A stretch of DNA of 64,000 bases, from contig NZ_KQ947475.1 in NCBI RefSeq assembly GCF_001506075.1, positions 3,863,130 to 3,927,129 on the forward strand, given 5' to 3'. The first letter of the stretch is position 1, and each line of letters opens with the position of its first letter. Source of the DNA: Vibrio sp. MEBiC08052. Lineage in GTDB: Bacteria; Pseudomonadota; Gammaproteobacteria; Enterobacterales; Vibrionaceae. A program made the position numbers and the translations under genes. The notes below the pieces were generated by a model, which ran no database searches, was not told the origin of the DNA, and was given only the letters and a program-made list of their open reading frames with translations. This document shows, in pieces, positions 8,837 through 17,816 of the stretch.

Positions 8837-11800
8837 ATGATGAAAAATAAAAAAATACCATTATGGCAACGCCTGACTTCTAGCGTTCTTTTGCCAGTGC
8901 TTCTTACACATATGGCTTTCCCGGTTTATGCGGCAGTGCAGCAGCATGTTGCTCTGGAATCGATCACCAATTCTGTTGCCGCGTCAGCACGCTATCGACT
9001 GCAAGAACAAGTACGGGATTACCTGTATGCAGGGGCGATAGAAAAAGATGAGCTGGCAATTTTTGACGGATTTGAATTCTTTTTTACTCAAATTAAAACC
9101 TCCTATCCCGAGATGTTGTCTGCCTACCAAGGGGCAAATACCACTTTAGATGATATTCCGACTCGTTTTGGTACACCTTATGTTGAACGGGGAATCATCA
9201 GAGATCAGCTAATTCAACTGTTGAATAAGAGCTGGATTTCAGCGCCCGGCTATTCAAGCTATAACGAACAGACCAAAAAACTGTATGAGAATGCTGTCAG
9301 TTACGCAAAATCTGCAGGTAAGAAACTCGGTGAGCCACTGACCGAAGAACAAATTTCCCAGCTTCCTGCGGATATGATCTGGCCTGAAATCCGAGTTGTG
9401 AACGGGCATGAATATCTCGTTCCATTTGTGTATTTGGTACCCACAACCATTGAACAGCAGCGGTTGACTGAGTCTACATTGACAGCCGGATCAGCAGATA
9501 TTCATACCAACTCGTTCGTGGTCAATGGTGCGCATGTTGATATTAAACATGAGGCACTTCTCGATATCACCCGTGATTTTATTAATACCAAAGGAACAAT
9601 TTCGGGTGGACAACTAACCATTCGTACGGGACGTGATTTACAAAACCTTTCTGGCACTATTACCGGGGATGATGTTTCTCTGATTGCCAACCGACTGGTG
9701 AATGACACCTTAGTCACTCGTCTCGATTATGGTCATGGCTATGCAGAAAGTTTTGACCAGATTGGTTCGATTGTTTCACTGGGTGATCTGAATATTCAAA
9801 CCACGTCTGATGTGGTCAGTCACGGTGGTCAATTCTCTGCGCAGGGCGATTTAGAGATCCGCTCTGAAGGTAACATTATTCTTGTGCCTCAAGTCACTAA
9901 AAGTGAGCGTAAAGAATCCGGCCAGCATTGGTCAGAGAGTGAGTCGTCACTGGTTAATCTACAGACTAACCTTTCTGCGATTGATGCATTGTCTCTGATT
10001 TCTGACGGACAGATCTATCTTGAAGGGACGGTGCTGGAAAGTCAGGGTCTGCTGGAGGTTCTCGCAGCACATGGCATCACCCTCAAGAGTGCTGCTGATA
10101 TGCATTCTTTCGATAGCCGTTTTCAAGCTGAAAGCGGTGGTATGTTCGGAACCAAAGAAAGTGAGTCTGAGAGCCGCAATGAAGCTGAGATCGTCAGAAC
10201 TTTATTGAAAGCCGGGCAGAGCCTGGTGTTACGGACCTTACAGGGTAACATTCTGCTTGAAGCCGTTACGGTTGATAGCCGGGGCATTTCCCAAATTATT
10301 GCTGAGCATGGGGAAATTGATTTCGAACTGGCGAAGCTGCTTGAAACCTATAGCTATCAAAAGTCCTACGATGGTGCCTTATCGTTCCGCCATCAGGGAC
10401 ATGGTTATCAGCGTGAAGTTGCTTATTACTCCGAGTTCATTAACTCCGGCGGCATTATGCTCGATGCCTACAATGGTGTTCGGATTCAATATGCCGGAGA
10501 TAAGCATAATTTAGATTCAACATTGGCAACACTGGCGCAGTCACCAGAGCTCGCATGGATGCAGGACATCCGTAATGACCCTTCATTGAATGTGAACTGG
10601 CAGGATGTGCAGTTGGTCATGGAAGAGTGGGATTATGACCAATCCGGGCTAACACCGGCTGCGATGACGATTCTGGCGATTGCGATGGCGATCGCTACCG
10701 GGCCTGGAGGATTGGCTGCTTTCAGTGGTCAAGGCGCGATGATCGCTGCAGTGAATGCCGGTGTGTCGACATTGGTGATGCAGGCGTCTGCCAGCTTACT
10801 GGCCAATGGATTTGATATCAAAGACACATTGAAGTCGCTGGCTTCTGATGAAAGCCTAAAGTCACTCGCAACCAGCATGGTGACCGCGGGTGTACTGGGT
10901 AAGCTTAACGTTGGCGGGCTTTCTAACGGTATCCAATCGCAAGTCACTCAGATGCTGATGCGTTCAGCAGTGAGCTCGGGGATTGCAACGGTTATCAACG
11001 GTGGCAGTGTCAATGACTTCAGCGATTCTTTTAAGAGCAGTTTTTCGACTGCTGTCGTGACAACGATTGGAGCTGAGTTAGCGGAAAAAATTGGTGATGC
11101 TGCCGGAGCACACGGTGCTACTGAGTCTAACCCAACGGGGACGGCACAGATTGATTTAGCAACCAAGTATATTGCCCACGCTGCATTAGGATGTGGCTTA
11201 GGTGGTGCGATGACATCCATCAGCGGCGGTAATCACTCCGATTATCAGAGTGGCTGTTTCTCCGGTGCTGCCGGCGGTGTGATTGGTGAGTATGTTGCAG
11301 GAAAGTATCTGGATGAGATCGCGTCAAAGCAACTCAGAGTTGAGCGTGCGGCGGCTGATATTCTCAGTGATACCCAACTGACTGAGGCTCAGCTCAAGCA
11401 ACATATCGCAGATATGCGAGCGATGGGCGTTGATATTTCCCGCATGGTTGCTGCACTCACTGTTTTTGCGTTCCATGGTAATGTCGATATCGCTGATTAT
11501 ACGGCCGGTAATGCAGCTCAGCATAACGTCTTATTCTTGTTGGTGTTTGCCTTTAACGTCGGAATGGCGGTCTGGACGGCATATGACATCTACAATACTA
11601 TCGATTCTTTTGTCAAAGCATTAGAAAGCGGCAAGCCACTTGATGAGTTAGTTCAAGGTGCGATTCTTGAGTTAGCGATTAATCTGACTGTTGGTAAATT
11701 CGGTAAAGCCGGTCGTGCGATTCTGAAAAGTAAACCAGCCGATGAGCTTTTCAGTATCATCCGTAAAGAGTTAGAACATATTGCACCGAGCCTGACGAAA

Positions 11801-12430
11801 CAATTTGACGAGTTTGTTAAAAACTTCCAACTTTCAAAATCCGGAAAACCTTTAACCGCAGGGCCGGGTAAAGAGCCGGTAGATATTGATGATTATGTTA
11901 GCGTTCCGAGTAAGCATCCAATACCGAATATTGGTAAACTATGGCCAGAGAAGACAACCCATCATGTTATCAAAGGTGAGTTTGATGAGCTGAATAAGCT
12001 TCTTGGGGGAATGCACACTATAGAAGGGCTTGCTGACTTTATTAAATTAAGAGAATTATCCGGGACCAAATATACATTTAAAGAAGTGGATACGTTTTTA
12101 TCTCGTAATGATACCTCTGAGATCTGGGTTCAGACATTACCGAATGGGGTCAAAAGGTTGCAACTGCCGCGAGAAGGGTTACATAGAAACGCTTTTGAAA
12201 GGGGAAGTGTGAAAATCGATGACATCAGAGTGAAAGGTATTAAGACAATTTTTCCCGAAAACTTTACCCATCAGGATATTGTTGCAGCAAGTCAGAAAAT
12301 TTTGCAGGATAACTATGACAAGGTGACAGAGAAGGACCTGTATGGTGTCTATAAAGGTATTCATATTCGCTTATCGCGAGATTTAAATACAGGAAGGATT
12401 GATACAATCCATCCGACTTGGAATCAATAA
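8837..12430 (+). CDS. CDI-like polymorphic toxin protein, C-terminal half with EndoU-like tip, copy 1
   Basis: About 1197 residues. The N-terminus looks like a Sec signal peptide (WQRLTSSVLLPVLLTHMAF, then PVYA). Next is the region found mid-way in large haemagglutinin/CdiA proteins (GTPYVERGIIRDQL; GEPLTEEQISQLPADMIW), then FHA-type repeats (NLSGTITGDDVSLIANRLVN), a Ser/Glu-rich stretch, and a Gly/Ala-rich DUF637-like segment. A pre-toxin region (NAAQHNVLFLLVFAF; AYDIYNTIDSFVKALESGK) leads to the last ~170 residues. These carry HHVIKGEFDELNKLLGGMH (His1042/1043 to His1060) and a final YGVYKGIHIRLSRD segment, the pattern of bacterial EndoU ribonuclease tips. It probably kills neighbouring cells by RNA cleavage. 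I start at ATG 8837, just after the relay ORF; GTG 8813 is possible. Confidence 0.8.
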   Translation: MMKNKKIPLWQRLTSSVLLPVLLTHMAFPVYAAVQQHVALESITNSVAASARYRLQEQVRDYLYAGAIEKDELAIFDGFEFFFTQIKTSYPEMLSAYQGANTTLDDIPTRFGTPYVERGIIRDQLIQLLNKSWISAPGYSSYNEQTKKLYENAVSYAKSAGKKLGEPLTEEQISQLPADMIWPEIRVVNGHEYLVPFVYLVPTTIEQQRLTESTLTAGSADIHTNSFVVNGAHVDIKHEALLDITRDFINTKGTISGGQLTIRTGRDLQNLSGTITGDDVSLIANRLVNDTLVTRLDYGHGYAESFDQIGSIVSLGDLNIQTTSDVVSHGGQFSAQGDLEIRSEGNIILVPQVTKSERKESGQHWSESESSLVNLQTNLSAIDALSLISDGQIYLEGTVLESQGLLEVLAAHGITLKSAADMHSFDSRFQAESGGMFGTKESESESRNEAEIVRTLLKAGQSLVLRTLQGNILLEAVTVDSRGISQIIAEHGEIDFELAKLLETYSYQKSYDGALSFRHQGHGYQREVAYYSEFINSGGIMLDAYNGVRIQYAGDKHNLDSTLATLAQSPELAWMQDIRNDPSLNVNWQDVQLVMEEWDYDQSGLTPAAMTILAIAMAIATGPGGLAAFSGQGAMIAAVNAGVSTLVMQASASLLANGFDIKDTLKSLASDESLKSLATSMVTAGVLGKLNVGGLSNGIQSQVTQMLMRSAVSSGIATVINGGSVNDFSDSFKSSFSTAVVTTIGAELAEKIGDAAGAHGATESNPTGTAQIDLATKYIAHAALGCGLGGAMTSISGGNHSDYQSGCFSGAAGGVIGEYVAGKYLDEIASKQLRVERAAADILSDTQLTEAQLKQHIADMRAMGVDISRMVAALTVFAFHGNVDIADYTAGNAAQHNVLFLLVFAFNVGMAVWTAYDIYNTIDSFVKALESGKPLDELVQGAILELAINLTVGKFGKAGRAILKSKPADELFSIIRKELEHIAPSLTKQFDEFVKNFQLSKSGKPLTAGPGKEPVDIDDYVSVPSKHPIPNIGKLWPEKTTHHVIKGEFDELNKLLGGMHTIEGLADFIKLRELSGTKYTFKEVDTFLSRNDTSEIWVQTLPNGVKRLQLPREGLHRNAFERGSVKIDDIRVKGIKTIFPENFTHQDIVAASQKILQDNYDKVTEKDLYGVYKGIHIRLSRDLNTGRIDTIHPTWNQ

Positions 12431-12440
12431 GGGGGAACCA

Positions 12441-12803
12441 ATGGATCATTTCGAATGGGAGCTTGAGAAGATATACAGGAATGAATATTTTGATGAAGCC
12501 TCCTATGTTAATATCGATAACTTTCTACAAGAGCATCCTTCTTATGTGGATTTATTTGTACAGAAGCTGGCATCAGAGCCGGAGAATATGGAGGTTTTAT
12601 ACCTGATTATTATCCAAATCGTTCCTTTAGACTGCTGTATCAAACATGCCTTAGAGTGTGAAGACTGGACATATGAAGACTTTGTTGAATGTAAATTTAG
12701 TTGGTACAAAGACAGAGAAAGCTTTTCACCAATGACGCGTGAAGCGTATGAGCAATGGCTGGCGAAGCAAATGATTAAAGAAGGCCGGGCATCGTTGCAG
12801 TAA
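12441..12803 (+). CDS. Putative immunity protein for the EndoU-like toxin
   Basis: A 120-residue acidic, soluble protein with no signal peptide, starting ten bases after the toxin gene stop behind a strong AGGGGGAAC ribosome site. Position directly after the toxin tip, small size and acidic composition (e.g. EWELEKIYRNEYFDEASY) are what is expected of a CdiI-type immunity protein that neutralises its cognate toxin in the cytoplasm. I do not recognise its family, so the function is inferred from context alone. A terminator follows, closing the operon. Confidence 0.65.
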   Translation: MDHFEWELEKIYRNEYFDEASYVNIDNFLQEHPSYVDLFVQKLASEPENMEVLYLIIIQIVPLDCCIKHALECEDWTYEDFVECKFSWYKDRESFSPMTREAYEQWLAKQMIKEGRASLQ

Positions 12804-12812
12804 TGTGCAAAA

Positions 12813-12843
12813 AGCCAATCACAATCTTTGTGGTTGGCTTTTT
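12813..12843 (+). terminator. Terminator of the toxin-immunity operon
   Basis: A 27-base hairpin (12813-12839) followed by a T run. It is identical in sequence to the qrr terminator hairpin at 3077-3103. Before the IS element inserted next to it, it would also have covered the last codons of the convergent acetyltransferase gene. Confidence 0.85.
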
Positions 12844-12849
12844 ACGAAT

Positions 12850-14151
12850 GAGACTGTTCATTATTCTGTGTCACGCCCATTTTTATAAATCCAGGTATGG
12901 AGTGAGTCGGCCTTCAAAGTGGATACTGAGCTGAGACAGCGTCAGGTTCCAGTTTTGCACCGGATGCGTCCATTTTTCACTGGCTTTCAACATACCTGCA
13001 TACAACAGCTTGAGCAAGCTGGTTTCATTGGCGAAGCCACCTTTGGTCTTGGTCAGCTTGCGGAACTGCCGATGCACCGCCTCAACCGCATTGGTGGTGT
13101 AAATAGCTTTGCGGACCTGCTCAGGATATTTGAAATATACCGATAGGTTCTCCCATTTATTGCGCCATGACTGAATCACCAACGGATATTGTTGCCCCCA
13201 TTTGACTTCCAGCTCATCAAGTTCGTGCTCGGCAGCCTTGAGCGTCGCAGCTTTATAGACGCACTTTAAATCCGCCATAAAAGCTTTCTGATTTTTGCTG
13301 GCGACATATTTCATCGAGTTACGGATTTGATGGATAACACAGAGTTGGACTTCAGTCTGCGGGTAAATGGTTTCAATCGCCTGAGGGAACCCCTTGAGGC
13401 CATCGACACAGGCAATACAAATATCTTTGACACCGCGATTTTGTAAGTCGGTCAGGACACTGAGCCAGTAATGCGCACCTTCGGCATCAGAGAGATAAAT
13501 GCCCAGCAGCTCTTTTTTTCCTTCGATATTGAGAGCCAGGATAGTGTAGATGGCTTTGGAGACAAAGCGGCCGTTTTCCTTGATTTTGTAGTGAACGGCA
13601 TCGAGCCATACGACCGGATAGACGGGGTCTAAATCCCGCTCTTGCCATGCTCTGAGCTCAGGGATAAGACGGTCGGTGATGGCGTTAATCGTGCCATTGG
13701 AAACGCTGATACCATACATATCCAGCAGATATTCCCGGATATGTTGATAGCTGTTGCCAAGGGCAAACAGGGAGAGGACATTGCGTTCCATCTCATCGGT
13801 CAGCCGGGTCTGGTGCTTCTTGACAGTTTGCGGGTCAAAAGAGCCATTGCGGTCACGGGGCGTTTCGAGTTCAAATTCCCCGGATGAGGTTTTGATATTT
13901 TTCCGGGACTTACCATTTTTTCGATTATCGGGTTCATCAGCAAGGTGCTGGTCAATTTCAGCGCCGAGAGCAGCTTCAGTGATTTGCTTAATCAGCGGCG
14001 TGAGCAGGCCATCTTTGCCGTTCAGTCCTTGTCCAGATTGGAGAGCTTTGGCAAAGGCCTGAACATCGATTTCGAATTTATCGTCAGACATAAAGTGTCA
14101 TTTCCTTTTTGGTTCAGTTTACAGAAATGACACAGAATTTTGAACACTACC
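12850..14151. mobile_element. Complete IS256-family insertion sequence (1302 bp)
   Basis: Ends are imperfect 24-base inverted repeats (19 of 24 matching, sharing TTCTGTGTCA). The element is flanked by the 8-bp direct repeat TTACGAAT at 12842-12849 and 14152-14159, a target-site duplication of the size usual for IS256 elements. One intact transposase gene fills it. Intact ends, gene and duplication suggest recent insertion and possible activity. Confidence 0.9.
12883..14091 (-). CDS. IS256-family (mutator-type) transposase
   Basis: A 402-residue DDE transposase catalysing copy-and-paste movement of its element. The three acidic residues can be placed in VWLDAVHYKI, CVDGLKGFPQAI and NAVEAVHRQFRK. 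The conserved C-V-I-H-Q-IRNS segment of the family is also present. Length is normal and the frame intact. AAGGA lies upstream of the ATG at 14091. Confidence 0.95.
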   Translation of the reverse strand: MSDDKFEIDVQAFAKALQSGQGLNGKDGLLTPLIKQITEAALGAEIDQHLADEPDNRKNGKSRKNIKTSSGEFELETPRDRNGSFDPQTVKKHQTRLTDEMERNVLSLFALGNSYQHIREYLLDMYGISVSNGTINAITDRLIPELRAWQERDLDPVYPVVWLDAVHYKIKENGRFVSKAIYTILALNIEGKKELLGIYLSDAEGAHYWLSVLTDLQNRGVKDICIACVDGLKGFPQAIETIYPQTEVQLCVIHQIRNSMKYVASKNQKAFMADLKCVYKAATLKAAEHELDELEVKWGQQYPLVIQSWRNKWENLSVYFKYPEQVRKAIYTTNAVEAVHRQFRKLTKTKGGFANETSLLKLLYAGMLKASEKWTHPVQNWNLTLSQLSIHFEGRLTPYLDL

Positions 14152-14620
14152 TTACGAATTTTTCCACCAGCGCTCGGGTCATAAAACGACTATGCGGATC
14201 TTCTTGATAATGAGCAAATGGCCCGCAATAACGGAAACCAAATTTTTCGTATAGCTTTCTGGCCGGGCGAAAGAAGTCATGAAATCCCGTTTCAAGACTG
14301 ACTTGCTGATATCCTCTGTCAATTGCGATATTGAGTGCATGAATAAGAAGCTTGGTGGCTACACCGGATTGGCGGGCAGACTTCGAGGTTCTCATTGATT
14401 TCAACTCAATATGCTCAGGGGTCAGTTGTTTGAAGGCTAGACAACCTTGCAGTTCATCGCCGTGCCAACCGCTAAAGAAGGTAATTTCCGGAGATTTTAG
14501 CGCATTCATATCTAAGGCATGTACACTTTCCGGGGGAGAATTACTGTACATATCTGCCAGATGTTCTTCGAGTAATCTGATTACTTCTCCACCGGATAAA
14601 TCATCGATTTTGATTTCCAT
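14147..14620 (-). CDS. GNAT-family N-acetyltransferase, 3' end altered by the IS
   Basis: A 157-residue acetyl-CoA-dependent acetyltransferase of unknown substrate. The acetyl-CoA loop is visible as SARQSGVATKLLIHALNIA, and the tail has the frequent GFxxFFRPARKLYEKFGFRY pattern. Its stop codon lies inside the IS256 end: removing the element and one target copy would extend the protein from Phe-Val by about seven residues through the neighbouring hairpin. The change touches only the extreme C-terminus, so the enzyme may still work. Confidence 0.85.
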   Translation of the reverse strand: MEIKIDDLSGGEVIRLLEEHLADMYSNSPPESVHALDMNALKSPEITFFSGWHGDELQGCLAFKQLTPEHIELKSMRTSKSARQSGVATKLLIHALNIAIDRGYQQVSLETGFHDFFRPARKLYEKFGFRYCGPFAHYQEDPHSRFMTRALVEKFVR

Positions 14621-14816
14621 ATGCTGAATTTTTCCTTATTTGTATGAGGTTAAATAAGGTGAAGGTTTGTCCGAATGCCGTGCTAAAATTTCTTGTTCAC
14701 CATAAAAATCGTTATATATCAAAATGTCGCACAGAACAAATCTCTTATGTGCTGTTATGTATATTTGATACAAAATCTGGGGTCAGATTCTATCGCTGCT
14801 TACGTTTTGTTGCGGT

Positions 14817-15245
14817 TTAATCGAGTGATTTAAATAAATACTTTGGCGATTCTACATACCCTTGTCGGCCATAAAAGCGGTGTGCATCCACTCGTCTGAA
14901 ATTGCAATGAACTTCAATGCGATCACAGCCGCGCGCTTTCGCAATATCAACAGCGTGAGACTCAAGCATAGCCCCGACACCCTCACCCCGGGATGCTTCA
15001 GAGACACAAAAATAACTAATGCGGCACAAATCCCTGGGCAAAGCGAGCTGTGGAATAAAGTGCAGAGAAATAACACCAATCACCACATTCTCTTTAACAG
15101 CGATCAGGAGAACATCGTCGTCATGGGAGATAAGTTGAGTGATTCGGCTTTCAATAAATGGTTCTGTACCGGGGTAACCAAGTGACTCGAGTAGTGCTGC
15201 GATGGCTGCTGCATCAGATATCGTTGGCTCTTGAATATCGATCAT
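14817..15245 (-). CDS. GNAT-family N-acetyltransferase
   Basis: A 142-residue single-domain acetyltransferase. The acetyl-CoA-binding loop reads SEASRGEGVGAMLESHAV and the C-terminal motif HCNFRRVDAHRFYGRQGY matches the usual xxNxRxxAHRFYxxxGF pattern. The ATG at 15245 is preferred over 15254, because AAGG is well placed before it and nearly touches the earlier one. Substrate unknown. It lies close to the first acetyltransferase, but the two differ clearly in sequence and are about 200 bases apart. Confidence 0.88.
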   Translation of the reverse strand: MIDIQEPTISDAAAIAALLESLGYPGTEPFIESRITQLISHDDDVLLIAVKENVVIGVISLHFIPQLALPRDLCRISYFCVSEASRGEGVGAMLESHAVDIAKARGCDRIEVHCNFRRVDAHRFYGRQGYVESPKYLFKSLD

Positions 15246-15398
15246 GAATTGCATCCTTTCTTTAACTATAAGACCTTTTCCAGTGATGGAGGAGTATCAA
15301 CACAACTGGGTGACGGAATATATTATGATTTAGATTGTTCGGTGATCAATGAACTGACACAATTCGTCCCAATTTTGATCAATGAGAGTTAAATTTGG

Positions 15399-15612
15399 TC
15401 GTGACACTCATTTATGTCTTCACTCATTCAGAACAGAATTAAAAAATAAAAACTAGTCCAATCAAAAGGTGATCGATGTGCTGGATATGATAGCCGAAGA
15501 AGGGCACCCCGATTTACAAAATGTGTGTCGATTGGATCTATATCTGGACGACAACGCAAAACTAGTTCGTTATGAAGAAACCGACTTTCTGTTGCTGAAT
15601 TTCTGCTGGTGA
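15399..15612 (+). pseudogene. Decayed copy of the orphan gene pair at 17.9-18.6 kb
   Basis: Bases 15399-15467 match the end of the gene ending at 18145 plus the first codons of the next gene (18135 onward). Bases 15469-15612 match that second gene's 3' third, to the same stop codon. About 250 bases in between are missing and the start codon has been lost. The shared protein end reads DLYLDDHAKLLRYEETDF in the intact copy and DLYLDDNAKLVRYEETDF here. It is a non-functional remnant of an earlier copy of the same unit. Confidence 0.8.
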
Positions 15613-15669
15613 GTTATACGCTAAGACCCACCAGCAGGAAAACTATACGGTGATTCCCGGTCATCGAAT

Positions 15670-16614
15670 TTATACCGTCTCTTTCAAGTACGCCAAAATA
15701 TTCTCGAAAGCGATTTTGAAATATAGCTCATAACTATTTTTCTCAACATAGCCAATATGAGGGGTTGCGATGACGTTTGGCAGTGAGAGTAACGGTTCGT
15801 GATGAATTGACGCAGGTTCAGAATCAAACACATCAATCGCAGCTTGTTTAGTCGGAACCGCACTAAGCTCGTTGTATAGCGCTGATTGTTCAACCAGCTC
15901 CGAACGACTCACGTTCAGAAAGAGGGAATCCGGTTTCATTTGTTTTAAATCGTCAGCGGTAACACACGCTCGTGTGGCATCATTGAGACGTAAATGCAGT
16001 GAAACAATATCCGCAGTGGAGAAGAATGCTTGCTTTGACGCCGCAGCTTCAAAGCCGTGTGCTTGAGCGAGCGCCCGGGACTGTTCACTGCCCCAGACGA
16101 CAACGGACATTTCAAATACTTTCGCATATTGAGCGATTTTCTGTCCGATATTCCCGTAGCCCCAAATCCCGAGTTTGAGTCCCTTTAGTGTGCGTCCTAA
16201 ACCAAGTTCACCGGCACTTTGCCATTGGTTGTTTCTGAGGTTTGCAGCATAGGCCGGGATATGGCGACTGGCAGCCATCAGCAAGGCCCAGCACAATTCA
16301 GAGGGGGCTACCGGTGAGCCTCGTCCTTCTAACACAGTAATCCCATATTTCTCGCACAATTGAACATCAATATGCTGGCTCACTTTACCTGTCTGACTAA
16401 TCACTTTGAGACGGGGAAGCTGAGCAAGCAGTGATTCAGTGATGGTGGTACGCTCTCGAATCAAAACAAGTGCTTCGGTGTCTTTGAGTCTGGCAACCAA
16501 CTCTGGCTCAGCATAGGTTTCAGTTAAAACGGTCACGTCATGCGCTGACAATAATTTGAAACAATCCAAGGTTTTGACCACATCCTGATAGTCATCCAAT
16601 ACTGTTATTTTCAC
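15670..16614 (-). CDS. D-isomer-specific 2-hydroxyacid dehydrogenase
   Basis: A 314-residue NAD(P)-dependent oxidoreductase of the phosphoglycerate/glycerate dehydrogenase family, cytoplasmic. The dinucleotide motif is GIWGYGNIGQKIA around residue 150. The catalytic Arg, Glu and His are in NVSRSELVEQ, IDVFDSEP and ATPHIGYVEKN. The start is GTG at 16614 with AAGGAG six bases upstream. Nothing nearby indicates the substrate. It is only distantly similar to the LdhA in this window. Confidence 0.88.
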   Translation of the reverse strand: MKITVLDDYQDVVKTLDCFKLLSAHDVTVLTETYAEPELVARLKDTEALVLIRERTTITESLLAQLPRLKVISQTGKVSQHIDVQLCEKYGITVLEGRGSPVAPSELCWALLMAASRHIPAYAANLRNNQWQSAGELGLGRTLKGLKLGIWGYGNIGQKIAQYAKVFEMSVVVWGSEQSRALAQAHGFEAAASKQAFFSTADIVSLHLRLNDATRACVTADDLKQMKPDSLFLNVSRSELVEQSALYNELSAVPTKQAAIDVFDSEPASIHHEPLLSLPNVIATPHIGYVEKNSYELYFKIAFENILAYLKETV

Positions 16615-16892
16615 GAAAAGCTCCTTGTTCTATGCGTGTCAGCTAAGATCGCCCAAATTTGCCCTTTCACTGGGAGGCAATCAACAGCGTCCATCATTGA
16701 TGAACATCGCTATACAGTCAACTCTGGTAGCAGCGCCTCGCATGATTAGCCTTGTTTGGACAATATGTCTTGTCTGTTTTTGAAAAAGGAGTGAACAGAT
16801 ACACTATTGTATGAAAACTTGTTTAAAGAGGTTAAATATTGGAACCTCTGCTCATATTCTTTTACTCAGTTAATTAACGACTATGCAATCAA

Positions 16893-17306
16893 GTGCAATT
16901 TATTATGATGTATCCATTGTACTTATTTTTGATGATGAGAGGCACGATGCCAGTCGCTCAAATAAAAAGTGATTTTTGCTCTATCAGCGGTTTTGTTCCA
17001 ACATCGAGAACAGTCGATGCCATTAATGACATGAACGATGTGATTAACATGAGTTCATTATTAGAAAGAATCCTCATGTTTGTTCCCGCATTTCAGATAT
17101 TTGCGGGGCGGAACACATACACAAGTGTGACGTTAGCTTCTACAGCGAAAAATATAAAAGACTATGATTGGGTGATGTTTGCTCAAGCCCTTCAGTCGGT
17201 CGAGGCCGTGAAACGAGAAAGGTTAGAGAAAATCGCTTTTCAAACTGCTATGTTATCAATGGGAAAAGAGAGAACCTTCTGGGAGTGTGTTTACAATGCT
17301 TTATAA
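16893..17306 (+). CDS. Uncharacterised protein, first gene of an overlapping pair
   Basis: Up to 137 residues; not recognised. The GTG start at 16893 would add a short hydrophobic leader; the ATG at 16947 has GAGAGG just upstream and may be the real start. The C-terminal half is helical and mixed-charge (QALQSVEAVKRERLEKIAF). Its last 11 bases overlap the next gene's start (17296). The same 11-base overlap joins the pair at 17.9-18.5 kb, and both pairs end in a gene with an N-terminal membrane or signal segment. That suggests effector-tip plus immunity units, but no motif proves it. Confidence 0.5.
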   Translation: MQFIMMYPLYLFLMMRGTMPVAQIKSDFCSISGFVPTSRTVDAINDMNDVINMSSLLERILMFVPAFQIFAGRNTYTSVTLASTAKNIKDYDWVMFAQALQSVEAVKRERLEKIAFQTAMLSMGKERTFWECVYNAL

Positions 17307-17808
17307 GCAAGTGCGTTCTAAAATAATGCGTGTTCAAAACTGGCTGATGATAGTGCTGTGTTTTTTCAGTTATTCAGCCAATGCGACATCGATACATGAC
17401 TATTTACGGCAAAAAATGCTGACAAGTTATGACAATTTGAACGTGAAGATCGAACAATGTCGCCACAAAAGAGCAAAAGTGGCTAAAGATGATATTAAAT
17501 CGGCTTGGTTGTCTTCACTGTCTCGGGAAAAAAAAGTGATGGTCGTATCTATTTTGAGTGAAATGGCAAACGATCAATGTGTCGCAGAAGAGAAGGCTCG
17601 CTATAGCCAAGATTTACTGAACTATGTCGCAGAAACCGGAGATAAAACAAGATTAGATGAGTGGCTAAAAATTCAGAAAACATATCGGCCGCAAGCATTG
17701 GAATCGGAGTTCCAGCAACTGGACATGCAGCAGATCGAAAAATTATCGGCGCAACCCCCGTTTAATGCGCCATTTAATCCGCTGCAACTGATGAGCGTGT
17801 ATCAGTGA
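17296..17808 (+). CDS. Uncharacterised exported protein, second gene of an overlapping pair
   Basis: About 170 residues with an N-terminal export signal: a basic start, then WLMIVLCFFSYSANA and a likely cleavage site. The mature part is helical and charged and contains few cysteines. The start at 17296 overlaps the upstream stop by 11 bases and has GGGAG upstream. It would act in the periplasm. Periplasmic immunity proteins are a possible analogue, inferred only from the paired layout. Confidence 0.5.
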   Translation: MLYKQVRSKIMRVQNWLMIVLCFFSYSANATSIHDYLRQKMLTSYDNLNVKIEQCRHKRAKVAKDDIKSAWLSSLSREKKVMVVSILSEMANDQCVAEEKARYSQDLLNYVAETGDKTRLDEWLKIQKTYRPQALESEFQQLDMQQIEKLSAQPPFNAPFNPLQLMSVYQ

Positions 17809-17816
17809 GTCGTGGC

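Noticed and set aside
12806..12843. A second qrr gene at the immunity-gene terminator
   Set aside because: Only the terminator hairpin matches. The Qrr core, first stem and sigma-54 promoter are absent.
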